Shown one piece after another: positions 1-5,820 of a stretch of DNA of 5,820 nt. Location of the stretch: NCBI GenBank assembly GCA_045602025.1, contig JAZSAT010000036.1, positions 1 to 5,820 of the forward strand, read 5' to 3'. Position 1 is the stretch's first letter. Each line of letters starts with the position of its first letter. The DNA is from RGIG5579 sp045602025 (GTDB lineage Bacteria; Bacillota; Clostridia; Oscillospirales; SIG627). A program made the position numbers and the translations under genes. The notes beneath the pieces were generated by a model that was given only the letters and a program-made list of their open reading frames with translations, searched no databases and was not told the origin of the DNA.

Positions 1-53
1 GCGCGACCTTGCCAAGGTCGAGGTGGCGGGTTCGAGCCCCGTAATCCGCTCCA
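1..53 (+). tRNA. tRNA-Gly(GCC), 5' end cut off by window edge
   Basis: This is the 3' part of a glycine tRNA gene. The anticodon arm is visible as a stem CGACC/GGTCG around the seven-base loop TTGCCAA, giving anticodon GCC. It is followed by a variable region, a T arm (stem GCGGG/CCCGT with a G-U pair, loop TTCGAGC), the acceptor strand AATCCGC, a discriminator U typical of bacterial tRNA-Gly, and an encoded CCA at 51-53. The D arm and 5' acceptor strand lie outside the window. It sits 5 bp upstream of tRNA-Asp and is almost certainly co-transcribed with it. Confidence 0.93.
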
Positions 54-58
54 TATAT

Positions 59-135
59 GGCCTGGTAGTTCAGTTGGTTAGAACGCTAGCCTGTCACGCT
101 AGAGGTCAGGGGTTCGAGCCCCCTTCAGGTCGCCA
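59..135 (+). tRNA. tRNA-Asp(GTC)
   Basis: This is a complete 77-nt tRNA gene. The acceptor stem is GGCCTGG paired with TCAGGTC (two G-U pairs), with discriminator G73 as expected for tRNA-Asp, and CCA is encoded. The D arm has stem GTTC/GAAC. The anticodon arm has stem CTAGC/GCTAG around loop CTGTCAC, giving anticodon GTC. The T arm has stem AGGGG/CCCCT around TTCGAGC. It decodes GAC and GAU. Its cognate synthetase gene, aspS, lies about 3.4 kb downstream in the same window. Confidence 0.97.
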
Positions 136-171
136 AAGTCCTTTCCGCAAGGTAGGGACTTTATTTTTTTT
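136..171 (+). terminator. Intrinsic terminator of the tRNA operon
   Basis: A long hairpin starts right after the tRNA-Asp CCA. The outer stem AAGTCCTT (136-143) pairs with AGGGACTT (154-161) through one G-U pair. One T-T mismatch follows, then CC/GG closes a GCAA (GNRA-type) tetraloop at 147-150. The 3' side runs into TTATTTTTTTT, a classical U tract. The next base begins the ribosome binding site of trmO, so any trmO message from the tRNA promoter must read through this hairpin. Confidence 0.88.
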
Positions 172-181
172 CGGAGGTTTT

Positions 182-850
182 ATGAAGATCATTGCTCACA
201 TCCGAAGCGATTTTTCGTCAAAATTTGCAATTCCGCGACAAAGCGGAATTTTATATGATTTGGAAAGTGCGATCGTATTTGAAAAAGATTTTTCCAATCC
301 GGATTACATTCGTGGGATTGAGGAGTTTTCCCATCTTTGGCTGCTTTGGTGCTTTTCGGAAAATGCGGAAAAAGGATCTTCACCTACTGTCCGCCCGCCA
401 AGGCTCGGCGGAAATCGCAGAGTGGGTGTTTTTGCAACCAGATCCCCCTTTCGTCCCAATCCCATCGGACTTTCTTCCGTTGAGCTTGTCCGTGTGGAAA
501 AAACAAAAAACGGCCCTGTTCTCATTGTGAAAGGTGCCGATCTGATGGATGGAACTCCCATCTACGATATTAAACCGTACCTTGCCTTCACGGATTCCCA
601 TCCGGAGGCAAAGGGTGGCTTTGCCGATGCGCATTTTTCTGATGCCCTTTTGGTGGATTGCCCCGAAGAGCTTCTTTTCAAGGTTCCTTCCGAAAAGAGG
701 GAAGCACTTCTTGAAATACTTCGTCAAGACCCTCGCCCTTCCTACCAGAACGAAGAGGATCGGATCTACGGCTTTTTGTTTGCTGGGTTTGAGATCCGTT
801 TTCGGGTTTCAGGAGAAAAATGTACTGTAATATCTGTTGAGAAAAAATGA
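182..850 (+). CDS. trmO: tRNA (N6-threonylcarbamoyladenosine(37)-N6)-methyltransferase TrmO
   Basis: TrmO (formerly TsaA/YaeB) transfers a methyl group from SAM to the N6 of t6A at position 37 of certain tRNAs, forming m6t6A and tuning decoding of ACY codons. The protein is 222 aa, close to E. coli TrmO (about 235 aa). Family hallmarks visible are FSHLW near residues 49-53, TVRPPRLGGN (69-78), the signature TRSPFRPNPIGLS (86-98), DGTPIYDIKPY (123-133), and the C-terminal domain motif DPRPSY (183-188). The reading frame is open back to position 23, through the tRNA genes. I chose the ATG at 182 because CGGAGG lies at 172-177 just before it and because the family starts with this beta strand. 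There is no room for a separate promoter between the upstream terminator and this start. The gene converges on metK, which makes its methyl donor. Confidence 0.94.
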   Translation: MKIIAHIRSDFSSKFAIPRQSGILYDLESAIVFEKDFSNPDYIRGIEEFSHLWLLWCFSENAEKGSSPTVRPPRLGGNRRVGVFATRSPFRPNPIGLSSVELVRVEKTKNGPVLIVKGADLMDGTPIYDIKPYLAFTDSHPEAKGGFADAHFSDALLVDCPEELLFKVPSEKREALLEILRQDPRPSYQNEEDRIYGFLFAGFEIRFRVSGEKCTVISVEKK

Positions 851-878
851 AAATCCCACCGATTCGGTGGGATTTTTT
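850..878. terminator. Bidirectional intrinsic terminator between trmO and metK
   Basis: A perfect inverted repeat AATCCCACCG...CGGTGGGATT with a 3-nt ATT apex occupies the 33-bp gap between the two convergent stop codons. T runs at 873-878 and 881-885 serve plus-strand transcripts. The A runs at 842-847 and 850-853 become U tracts on the minus strand. The hairpin can therefore end both the trmO and metK messages. Confidence 0.93.
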
Positions 879-883
879 GATTT

Positions 884-2017
884 TTACAGAAGTTCCTTCA
901 GCTTGAGAGCAAGATCGCATTTTTCCCAAGGAGCATTCAGCTCTTCTCTTCCCATATGACCGTAGGAAGCAAAAGGCTTGTAGATGGGTCTGCGCAGATC
1001 CAAGGTTCTGATAATGCCCTGAGGGGTAAGGTCAACATTCTTCTTAAGGGCCTCGGCAATCGTTTCATCGGAAATCTTGCCGGTACCGAAGGTATCAACC
1101 AGAACGGAGGTGGGCTGCGCTACACCGATGGCGTAAGAGATCTGAACCTCGCATTTTTTCGCAAGACCTGCTGCAACTACATTCTTTGCAAGGTAGCGTG
1201 CTGCATAAGAGGCACTGCGGTCAACCTTCGTGGGGTCTTTTCCGGAAAAGGCACCGCCGCCGTGACGGGAATAACCGCCGTAGGTGTCAACGATGATCTT
1301 TCTGCCGGTCAGTCCGCTGTCACCCTGAGGACCGCCTACTACAAAGCGACCGGTAGGATTTACATGGATCTTCGTATTGCTGTCCATCAGCTTTTTGTCA
1401 ATGGTGGTGCGGATCACATGCTTGATAATATCTTTTCTGATGGTATCCTGGTTCACATCAGCACTGTGCTGTGAGGAAACCACGATGGTATCGATTCTTT
1501 TGGGGATTCCATCTTCGTATTCTACGGTTACCTGAGTCTTTCCGTCGGGACGGAGGTAGGGCAGAAGACCGCTTTTTCTTGCAGCGGTGAGGGTCTTTGC
1601 AAGTGCGTGTGAAAGGGAAATGGGCAGAGGCATTAGTTCTTTTGTTTCGTCGCAAGCGAAGCCGAACATCATACCTTGGTCGCCTGCACCTTCTGCATCA
1701 ACACCCATTGCAATGTCGGGAGACTGCTGATGAATGGAGCTGATCACAGCACATGTGTCACAGTCAAAGCCGAATTTTGCTCTGTCATAGCCGATCTCGC
1801 GAACGGTTTCTCTCACCAGATCCTGCACCTCGATTTTGGCAGTGGTGGTAATTTCACCCATTACAAGAACAAGACCTGTGGTCACTGCGGTCTCACAGGC
1901 AACTCTTGCCATAGGGTCTTTTTCAAGAATCGCGTCTAAAACAGCATCGGAGATCTGATCGCAGATCTTATCGGGATGCCCTTCGGTTACGGATTCGGAG
2001 GTGAAAAATTGTTTCAT
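884..2017 (-). CDS. metK: S-adenosylmethionine synthetase (methionine adenosyltransferase)
   Basis: MetK makes S-adenosylmethionine from ATP and methionine, releasing phosphate and pyrophosphate; it acts in the cytosol, usually as a tetramer. The protein is 377 aa, slightly short of the usual 384-400 but intact at both ends. Visible motifs are ESVTEGHPDK at 8-17 (ATP and metal contacts), the hexapeptide GAGDQG at 110-115, HVNPTGRFVVGGP at 218-230, and the phosphate-binding loop GGGAFSGKD at 253-261. The C-terminal region GHMGRE is also conserved. The start at 2017 has AAGGAAG five bases upstream. A good promoter at 2052-2080 predicts a leader of only about 30 nt, too short for a SAM riboswitch. 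It converges on trmO, a SAM-dependent enzyme, with a shared terminator. Confidence 0.98.
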   Translation of the reverse strand: MKQFFTSESVTEGHPDKICDQISDAVLDAILEKDPMARVACETAVTTGLVLVMGEITTTAKIEVQDLVRETVREIGYDRAKFGFDCDTCAVISSIHQQSPDIAMGVDAEGAGDQGMMFGFACDETKELMPLPISLSHALAKTLTAARKSGLLPYLRPDGKTQVTVEYEDGIPKRIDTIVVSSQHSADVNQDTIRKDIIKHVIRTTIDKKLMDSNTKIHVNPTGRFVVGGPQGDSGLTGRKIIVDTYGGYSRHGGGAFSGKDPTKVDRSASYAARYLAKNVVAAGLAKKCEVQISYAIGVAQPTSVLVDTFGTGKISDETIAEALKKNVDLTPQGIIRTLDLRRPIYKPFASYGHMGREELNAPWEKCDLALKLKELL

Positions 2018-2051
2018 AACATCTTCCTTATCTAAAAACTTTTACACCGAT

Positions 2052-2080
2052 ATTATAATCAAAAGAGAAGGTAAAATCAA
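2052..2080 (-). promoter_or_regulatory. sigma-A-type promoter of metK
   Basis: Read on the minus strand, TTGATT (2075-2080) is followed after exactly 17 bp by a consensus TATAAT (2052-2057). The expected transcription start is near 2045, about 28 nt before the metK ATG, leaving space for the AAGGAAG ribosome binding site (2023-2029) but little else. No operator-like palindrome other than the ATTATAAT at the -10 box is evident. Confidence 0.82.
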
Positions 2081-2204
2081 TAGTTTTGAAGGAAAAAGTC
2101 GAGTGATGCCAAAAGACTGATTCATTTTTGATGAACGAACAATTTTTCTCTGTGAAATCCCGGCGGCATCGTTGTGAAAAATGACGGAAAATACAAGAGG
2201 AAAC

Positions 2205-2233
2205 TTGACTATATCTGTGTTTTGTGGTAAACT
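2205..2233 (+). promoter_or_regulatory. sigma-A-type promoter of the MinD-like/MgsA-like/aspS cluster
   Basis: TTGACT (2205-2210) and TAAACT (2228-2233) are separated by exactly 17 bp. The -35 box matches consensus at five of six positions. The predicted start near 2240 gives a leader of about 44 nt ending in AAAGGAG. This placement argues against translation from the upstream in-frame GTG at 2239, which would be the first transcribed base or untranscribed. Confidence 0.75.
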
Positions 2234-2283
2234 GATATGTGGTAAAAGGTGGGTTTTATACTCATTTTACAAAGGAGAAAGCT

Positions 2284-3060
2284 TTGGGAAAAATCATTGT
2301 AGTTACAAGTTTAAAAGGCGGTGTTGGTAAAACCGTTCTTTCCTCAAGTCTCGCATATGAATCTGCGGGGCGGGGTGAAAGGGTGCTTGGCGTTGATATG
2401 GACCTGGGTACCGGCGGCCTTGACATTGCACTTGGCCGTGAGGATAGTGTGATCCCTACATTTTTAGATCTTCTTTCGGGGCAAATTCAGCCGGATCAGG
2501 CACTGTTTCCCGGAGATGACGGAGTGTATTTTTTGTCTGCACCTGTTTTCTTTAACGAAAGCTCTTTGGATGAGGTATCTCAGGATTCCTTCAACAACCT
2601 TCTTCGCTACTTGAAGGATATTTTCGATTTGATTATCTTTGATATGCCCGCAGGAGGCGGTGCTGCTTTCCGCTTTTTTGAGGAATCGGGTCTTGTGGAT
2701 CAGATCCTGCTTGTTACAACAGCGGCTCCAACCTCGGTTCGTGCGGCAGAACGCTGTGCTATGCGGCTTCGTCAGCCGGAAAAGGCAAGGCTTGTTTTAA
2801 ATTCCTTCCGTATGAAAAAGCCGGGAGACAATCCTTTTGGCGTGGTCGAGGTGATCCACCGCACCAGCGTTCCCATTATCGGAGTAGTTCCGTTTGAAAG
2901 TGCTGCGGAAAAAGCACTTGCCCGCGGCACTCCCTTGACCGCTTTAAAAAATAGCCGTGCGGGAAAAGCGATCGGCAATATTCTTTACCGCGTCCACGGA
3001 GAAAAAATTCCTCTTCTGCAAAGTGTGATCCGCAAGAAGAAGAGAAGTCGTTTTTATTGA
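2284..3060 (+). CDS. MinD/ParA-family P-loop ATPase (MinD-like)
   Basis: This is a 258-aa deviant Walker-A ATPase, about the length of MinD (260-270). Counting from the TTG at 2284: deviant P-loop KGGVGKT at 11-17 with both signature lysines (K11, K16); switch segment VDMDLGTGGLDIALG at 37-51, matching MinD's DxDxGxxNLD region; Walker B IIFDMPAG at 117-124; TTAAPTSVRAAER at 145-157; GVVPFE at 200-205. The TTG start is preferred because AAAGGAG lies 6 nt upstream and the beta strand IIVVTSLKGG should start the protein; the in-frame GTG at 2239 lacks a ribosome binding site. MinD recruits MinC to place the division septum, but no minC or minE is present here. The RDxDR motif that contacts MinC/MinE in E. 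coli MinD is RAAER. The C-terminus (KKKRSRFY) is basic but not a clear amphipathic membrane-targeting helix. FlhG-like or other ParA-type roles cannot be excluded. Confidence 0.85.
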   Translation: MGKIIVVTSLKGGVGKTVLSSSLAYESAGRGERVLGVDMDLGTGGLDIALGREDSVIPTFLDLLSGQIQPDQALFPGDDGVYFLSAPVFFNESSLDEVSQDSFNNLLRYLKDIFDLIIFDMPAGGGAAFRFFEESGLVDQILLVTTAAPTSVRAAERCAMRLRQPEKARLVLNSFRMKKPGDNPFGVVEVIHRTSVPIIGVVPFESAAEKALARGTPLTALKNSRAGKAIGNILYRVHGEKIPLLQSVIRKKKRSRFY

Positions 3061-3078
3061 TTAAAATGGAGGTTTTAT

Positions 3079-3468
3079 ATGAAGATCGCTCTGATTGCCC
3101 AGAATGATAAAAAAGAACTCATTACGCAGCTTTGTATTGCTTACTGCGGCATTTTGGCAAAGCATACGCTTTGTTCCACTGCCACGACCGGCCGTGTGAT
3201 TGCAGATGCTACAGGACTTGAGATTGAATTTGTTCTTCCCGGAATTACGGGGGGCACGGAACAGATCGCCTCTCGCATTGCATACGGAGAGATCGACTTG
3301 CTTTTATATTTTCGCGATTCCGGAGATGAGTTTGATTCTGAAGATGCAAAGATCATCCAGCTTTGCGATACCTATAACATTCCTCTGGCAACCAATCTTG
3401 CTACCGCCGAGGCATTGATCCTTGCACTGGATCGCGGAGATCTGGATTGGAGAAATAATTTACGCTGA
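3079..3468 (+). CDS. Methylglyoxal synthase-like protein lacking catalytic residues
   Basis: This 129-aa protein has the MGS-like fold and nearly the length of clostridial/Bacillus MgsA (about 130-137). It begins MKIALIAQNDKK and keeps the phosphate-binding elements: K12 (E. coli K23), TATTG at 34-38 (E. coli TGTTG), G55, and the C-terminal IPLATNLATAEALI at 101-114. MgsA normally converts dihydroxyacetone phosphate to methylglyoxal and phosphate. Aligned without gaps to Bacillus MgsA as I recall it, the catalytic Asp (E. coli D71) is T60, His19 is Q8, Asp20 is N9, His98 is S87 and Asp101 is A90; only Asp91 is kept, as D80. The fold is therefore recognisable but the classical activity is doubtful. 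GGAGG lies 6 nt before the ATG, and the gene follows the MinD-like gene by 18 bp, probably as one transcript. The frame shows no sign of decay, so it is not a simple pseudogene. Confidence 0.85.
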   Translation: MKIALIAQNDKKELITQLCIAYCGILAKHTLCSTATTGRVIADATGLEIEFVLPGITGGTEQIASRIAYGEIDLLLYFRDSGDEFDSEDAKIIQLCDTYNIPLATNLATAEALILALDRGDLDWRNNLR

Positions 3469-3473
3469 TGATT

Positions 3474-3495
3474 TTAGATAGAAATTAGATAGAAA
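3474..3495 (+). repeat. Two tandem copies of an 11-bp repeat before aspS
   Basis: TTAGATAGAAA occurs twice in perfect tandem (3474-3484 and 3485-3495) in the 38-bp gap between the MgsA-like gene and aspS. It lies 11 bp before the aspS ATG and next to the weak purine-rich translation signal. It may be a chance slippage duplication. Confidence 0.8.
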
Positions 3496-3506
3496 AGAGA
3501 AAGAAA

Positions 3507-5276
3507 ATGCAAAGAACAGATTACCTTGCCTCTTTTGGGGCCAATGACATTGGAAAAAAAGTAAAGGTTTGCGGTTGGGTTCAGAAGCAAAGAGACCTGG
3601 GATCCCTCATCTTTATCGATTTAAGAGACCGCAGCGGTATTTTACAGCTTGCTTTTGACGAAAATAGTAAAAAGGAATTGTTTGATCTCGCTTTCGGTGT
3701 GAGAAGCGAGTATGTCCTTTGTGCAGAGGGCGTGATCCGCGCCCGCGGTGAAGGTGCTGTAAACCCCAATATCCCCACAGGCAGCATTGAGCTTTATGTA
3801 GAAAAAATGGAGATCCTGTCCGAAGCGGCAACGCCTCCCTTTGAAGTGCTCAATTCTATGGATGTAAGAGAAGATATCCGTTTGAAATACCGTTATCTTA
3901 ACCTCCGTCATCCCCAGCTTCAGAATAACATCCGTTTCCGTCATCAGCTTGCAAAAAGCGCGAGAGACTATTTTGATACCGAGGGCTTTCTTGAAATTGA
4001 AACGCCTATTTTGATCAAATCTACTCCCGAAGGCGCAAGAGACTACTTGGTGCCCAGCCGTGTGCATCAGGGTTCATTCTACGCACTTCCGCAGTCTCCT
4101 CAGCTTTATAAGCAGCTTTTGATGGTCTCCGGCTTTGACCGTTATATGCAGATCGCAAAGTGCTTCCGTGATGAGGACCTTCGTGCTGACCGTCAGCCTG
4201 AATTTACTCAGCTTGACCTTGAAATGTCCTTTGCTGATGAAGATGATGTGATGTCTGTGAACGAAGGATTTCTTAAGAAGGTATTTCGTGAGGTGCTTGG
4301 TATCGAGCTTGAAACGCCTCTTAGAAGAATGCCTTGGAAGGAAGCGATGGAAAATTACGGCTCCGATAAGCCTGACCTTCGTTTTGATATGAAGCTTGTA
4401 GATCTTTCCGATCTTTTGAAAAACTGTGAGTTTAAAGTATTCTCCGGTGCTATTGCCGCAGGCGGAGCTGTCCGTGCGATCAATGTAAAAGGCGTTGCCG
4501 ACCGTATGAGCCGCAAGGAGATCGATAAGCTGACCGATTTTGTAAAGACCTATCGCGCTAAGGGGCTTGCTTGGCTGAAGGGCGGGGAAGAGAAAACCTC
4601 TTCTTATGCAAAATTCTTGACCGAGGAAGAAAATCTTGCCATTGAAAAGGCAATGAATTTTGAAAAAGGTGATGTTGTCTTTGTGGTTGCTGACGGCAAC
4701 GGACAGGTTGTGTTTGATGCTCTCGGTGCCCTGCGCTGCAAGTGCGGCGAAGCTTACGGCTTTTACGATAAGAATGAATTTTCCCTTCTTTGGGTTACGG
4801 ATTTCCCCATGTTCGAAAAGGACGAGGAAAACGGCAGATACAAAGCGATGCACCATCCCTTTACCGCTCCGAAGGATGAAGACCTTGCGCTTCTTGATAC
4901 CGCACCTGAAAAGGTACGCGCAAAGGCTTACGATATTATCATCAACGGCTGGGAAGTGGGCGGTGGCTCTGTTCGTATTCACAGAGGCGATATTCAGCAG
5001 AAGGTATTTGATATCATCGGCCTTTCCGATGAAGAAGCAAATGAGAAATTCGGATTCCTTTTGGAGGCTTTCCGCTATGGCGTTCCTCCTCACGCAGGCC
5101 TTGCTTTCGGTTTCGATCGATTGGTCAGCCTTCTTCTCGGTTTGGATGCCATCCGCGACTGTATCGCTTTCCCGAAGGTACAGAATGCATGCGAATTGAT
5201 GACAAACTGTCCTGCTCCCGTTCCTCAGGAATCGCTGGATGAATTGAAAATCGCAGTGGTAACGGACAAGGAGTAA
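3507..5276 (+). CDS. aspS: Aspartyl-tRNA synthetase
   Basis: AspRS is a class IIb synthetase that charges tRNA-Asp with aspartate using ATP. The 589-aa length is the normal bacterial size. Domain order: N-terminal OB-fold anticodon-binding domain (about 1-110, with VCGWVQKQRDLGSLIFIDLRD); motif 1 region GFLEIETP (160-167); TPEGARDYLVPSR (173-185); PQSPQLYKQLL (195-205); motif 2 FRDEDLRADRQPEFTQ (220-235); bacterial GAD insertion domain (roughly 290-410); GGGSVRIH; motif 3 GLAFGFDRL (531-539). L31 is the residue associated with discriminating AspRS, but G83 sits in an EG motif seen in non-discriminating forms, so tRNA-Asn mischarging cannot be judged. The ATG at 3507 fits the family N-terminus although the upstream signal (AAGAGAAAG) is only a weak ribosome binding site. 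No T-box leader fits in the 38-bp gap. Its cognate tRNA-Asp gene is in the same window. Confidence 0.98.
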   Translation: MQRTDYLASFGANDIGKKVKVCGWVQKQRDLGSLIFIDLRDRSGILQLAFDENSKKELFDLAFGVRSEYVLCAEGVIRARGEGAVNPNIPTGSIELYVEKMEILSEAATPPFEVLNSMDVREDIRLKYRYLNLRHPQLQNNIRFRHQLAKSARDYFDTEGFLEIETPILIKSTPEGARDYLVPSRVHQGSFYALPQSPQLYKQLLMVSGFDRYMQIAKCFRDEDLRADRQPEFTQLDLEMSFADEDDVMSVNEGFLKKVFREVLGIELETPLRRMPWKEAMENYGSDKPDLRFDMKLVDLSDLLKNCEFKVFSGAIAAGGAVRAINVKGVADRMSRKEIDKLTDFVKTYRAKGLAWLKGGEEKTSSYAKFLTEEENLAIEKAMNFEKGDVVFVVADGNGQVVFDALGALRCKCGEAYGFYDKNEFSLLWVTDFPMFEKDEENGRYKAMHHPFTAPKDEDLALLDTAPEKVRAKAYDIIINGWEVGGGSVRIHRGDIQQKVFDIIGLSDEEANEKFGFLLEAFRYGVPPHAGLAFGFDRLVSLLLGLDAIRDCIAFPKVQNACELMTNCPAPVPQESLDELKIAVVTDKE

Positions 5277-5308
5277 GAAGGACTGTTTTCTGAAAGGAAT
5301 TATCGTTT

Positions 5309-5820
5309 ATGATAGAAATTAATGGAATCACAAAACGTTATGGTACAAAGCTTGCAGCCGATCATGTAAGCTTTACGGTGAATGCCGGCGAGATCATGGG
5401 CTTTCTCGGACCGAACGGTGCCGGAAAATCCACTACGCTGAATATTTTGACCGGGTATCTTTCTGCTACCGAAGGCAGTGCAAAGATCGATGGAATCGAT
5501 ATTTTGGAAAATCCCATCGAAGCAAAAGGCAAGATCGGTTTCCTACCCGAGCAGCCTCCTCTTTATCAGGATCTGACCGTGAAGGAATACTTGAACTTTG
5601 TTTTTGACCTGAAGCATTGCCGTCTTGACAGAGAAAAGCATTTAAAAGAGATCTGCGATGTTGTTAAGATCACAGATGTCTGGAACCGCGTGATCCGTAA
5701 CCTTTCCAAGGGTTACAGACAAAGAGTCGGTATTGCGCAGGCCCTTATCGGAAATCCTCCTGTTCTGATTTTCGATGAGCCTACGGTAGGTCTTGACCCT
5801 AAGCAGATCATTGAGATCCG
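5309..5820 (+). CDS. ABC transporter ATP-binding protein, ABC-2 type, 3' end beyond window
   Basis: The first 170 codons of a cytoplasmic ABC ATPase are present, open to the window edge. Walker A GPNGAGKST is at 34-42, Q-loop GFLPEQPPLY at 77-86 with Q82, a signature-like LSKGYRQR at 132-139 (LSKGY in place of LSGGQ, common in ABC-2 exporters), and Walker B VLIFDEPTVGLD at 152-163 with catalytic E157. The switch histidine lies beyond the edge. The LPEQPPLY Q-loop and the KGYRQR signature resemble the GldA/NatA/CcmA-type ATPases that work with ABC-2 membrane subunits, so a permease is expected just downstream. The start ATG is supported by the family N-terminus MIEINGITKRYG and by AAAGGA at 5293-5298, 10 nt upstream. 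The gap to aspS is 32 bp without a terminator, so co-transcription is likely. The substrate is unknown. Confidence 0.93.
   Translation, partial: MIEINGITKRYGTKLAADHVSFTVNAGEIMGFLGPNGAGKSTTLNILTGYLSATEGSAKIDGIDILENPIEAKGKIGFLPEQPPLYQDLTVKEYLNFVFDLKHCRLDREKHLKEICDVVKITDVWNRVIRNLSKGYRQRVGIAQALIGNPPVLIFDEPTVGLDPKQIIEI

Noticed and set aside
23..181. N-terminal extension of trmO reaching into the tRNA genes
   Set aside because: The frame passes through tRNA-Gly, tRNA-Asp and the terminator; the strong ribosome binding site and family alignment place the start at 182.
956..1474. Plus-strand open frame opposite metK (172 codons)
   Set aside because: It is antisense to the conserved MetK frame; the apparent protein has no domain logic and no translation signal.
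2105..2170. Possible structured RNA between the divergent promoters (GATGCC...GGCATC, and TTCAT/ATGAA at 2121-2135)
   Set aside because: The pairings are only 5-6 bp, the outer one spans 54 nt, and the stretch lies upstream of both predicted transcription starts.
2239..2283. GTG start for the MinD-like protein giving 15 extra residues
   Set aside because: It has no ribosome binding site and coincides with the predicted transcription start; TTG at 2284 has AAAGGAG correctly spaced.
3079..3468. MgsA-like gene as a decaying pseudogene
   Set aside because: The frame is full length, with a strong ribosome binding site and conserved binding-loop and C-terminal motifs; substitutions are confined largely to catalytic positions.
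4074..5093. Long minus-strand open frame (339 codons) inside aspS
   Set aside because: It is fully antisense to a strongly conserved AspRS coding sequence, has no ribosome binding site or recognisable motif, and reads as a mirror of the aspS codon pattern.

Overview
The window looks like ordinary chromosome from a low-to-mid GC member of the Bacillota, most likely class Clostridia. The grounds are CCA-encoded tRNAs packed a few bases apart, strong AAGGAGG-type ribosome binding sites, a TTG start behind a strong ribosome binding site, and Gram-positive-like MetK and AspRS sequences. The family-level placement is inference; no database could be searched.

Layout, left to right. (1) The 3' part of a tRNA-Gly(GCC) gene and a complete tRNA-Asp(GTC) gene, closed by an intrinsic terminator. 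(2) A plus-strand trmO gene (tRNA t6A37 methyltransferase) whose ribosome binding site directly abuts that terminator. (3) A perfect short hairpin acting as a bidirectional terminator between trmO and the convergent metK gene (S-adenosylmethionine synthetase, minus strand). (4) A 266-bp divergent intergenic region with a well-formed sigma-A-type promoter facing each way. (5) A plus-strand cluster with short gaps (18, 38 and 32 bp) and no visible internal terminator: a MinD/ParA-like ATPase, a methylglyoxal synthase-like protein, aspartyl-tRNA synthetase (aspS), and the start of an ABC-2-type ABC transporter ATPase that runs off the right edge.

The left half is themed on tRNA and methylation: MetK makes the SAM that TrmO uses to methylate t6A37 in tRNA. 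The right half looks like a four-gene operon driven by the promoter at 2205-2233. It joins a relict cell-division/shape gene pair (MinD-like plus MgsA-like) to aspS and a transporter.

The most notable observation is the MgsA-like protein. It aligns without gaps to methylglyoxal synthase and keeps the phosphate-binding features, but it has lost the catalytic aspartate and almost all the other active-site His/Asp residues. It is probably not a methylglyoxal synthase and may be a phosphate- or ligand-binding regulatory protein. No CRISPR array, mobile element, phage gene or defence system is visible.
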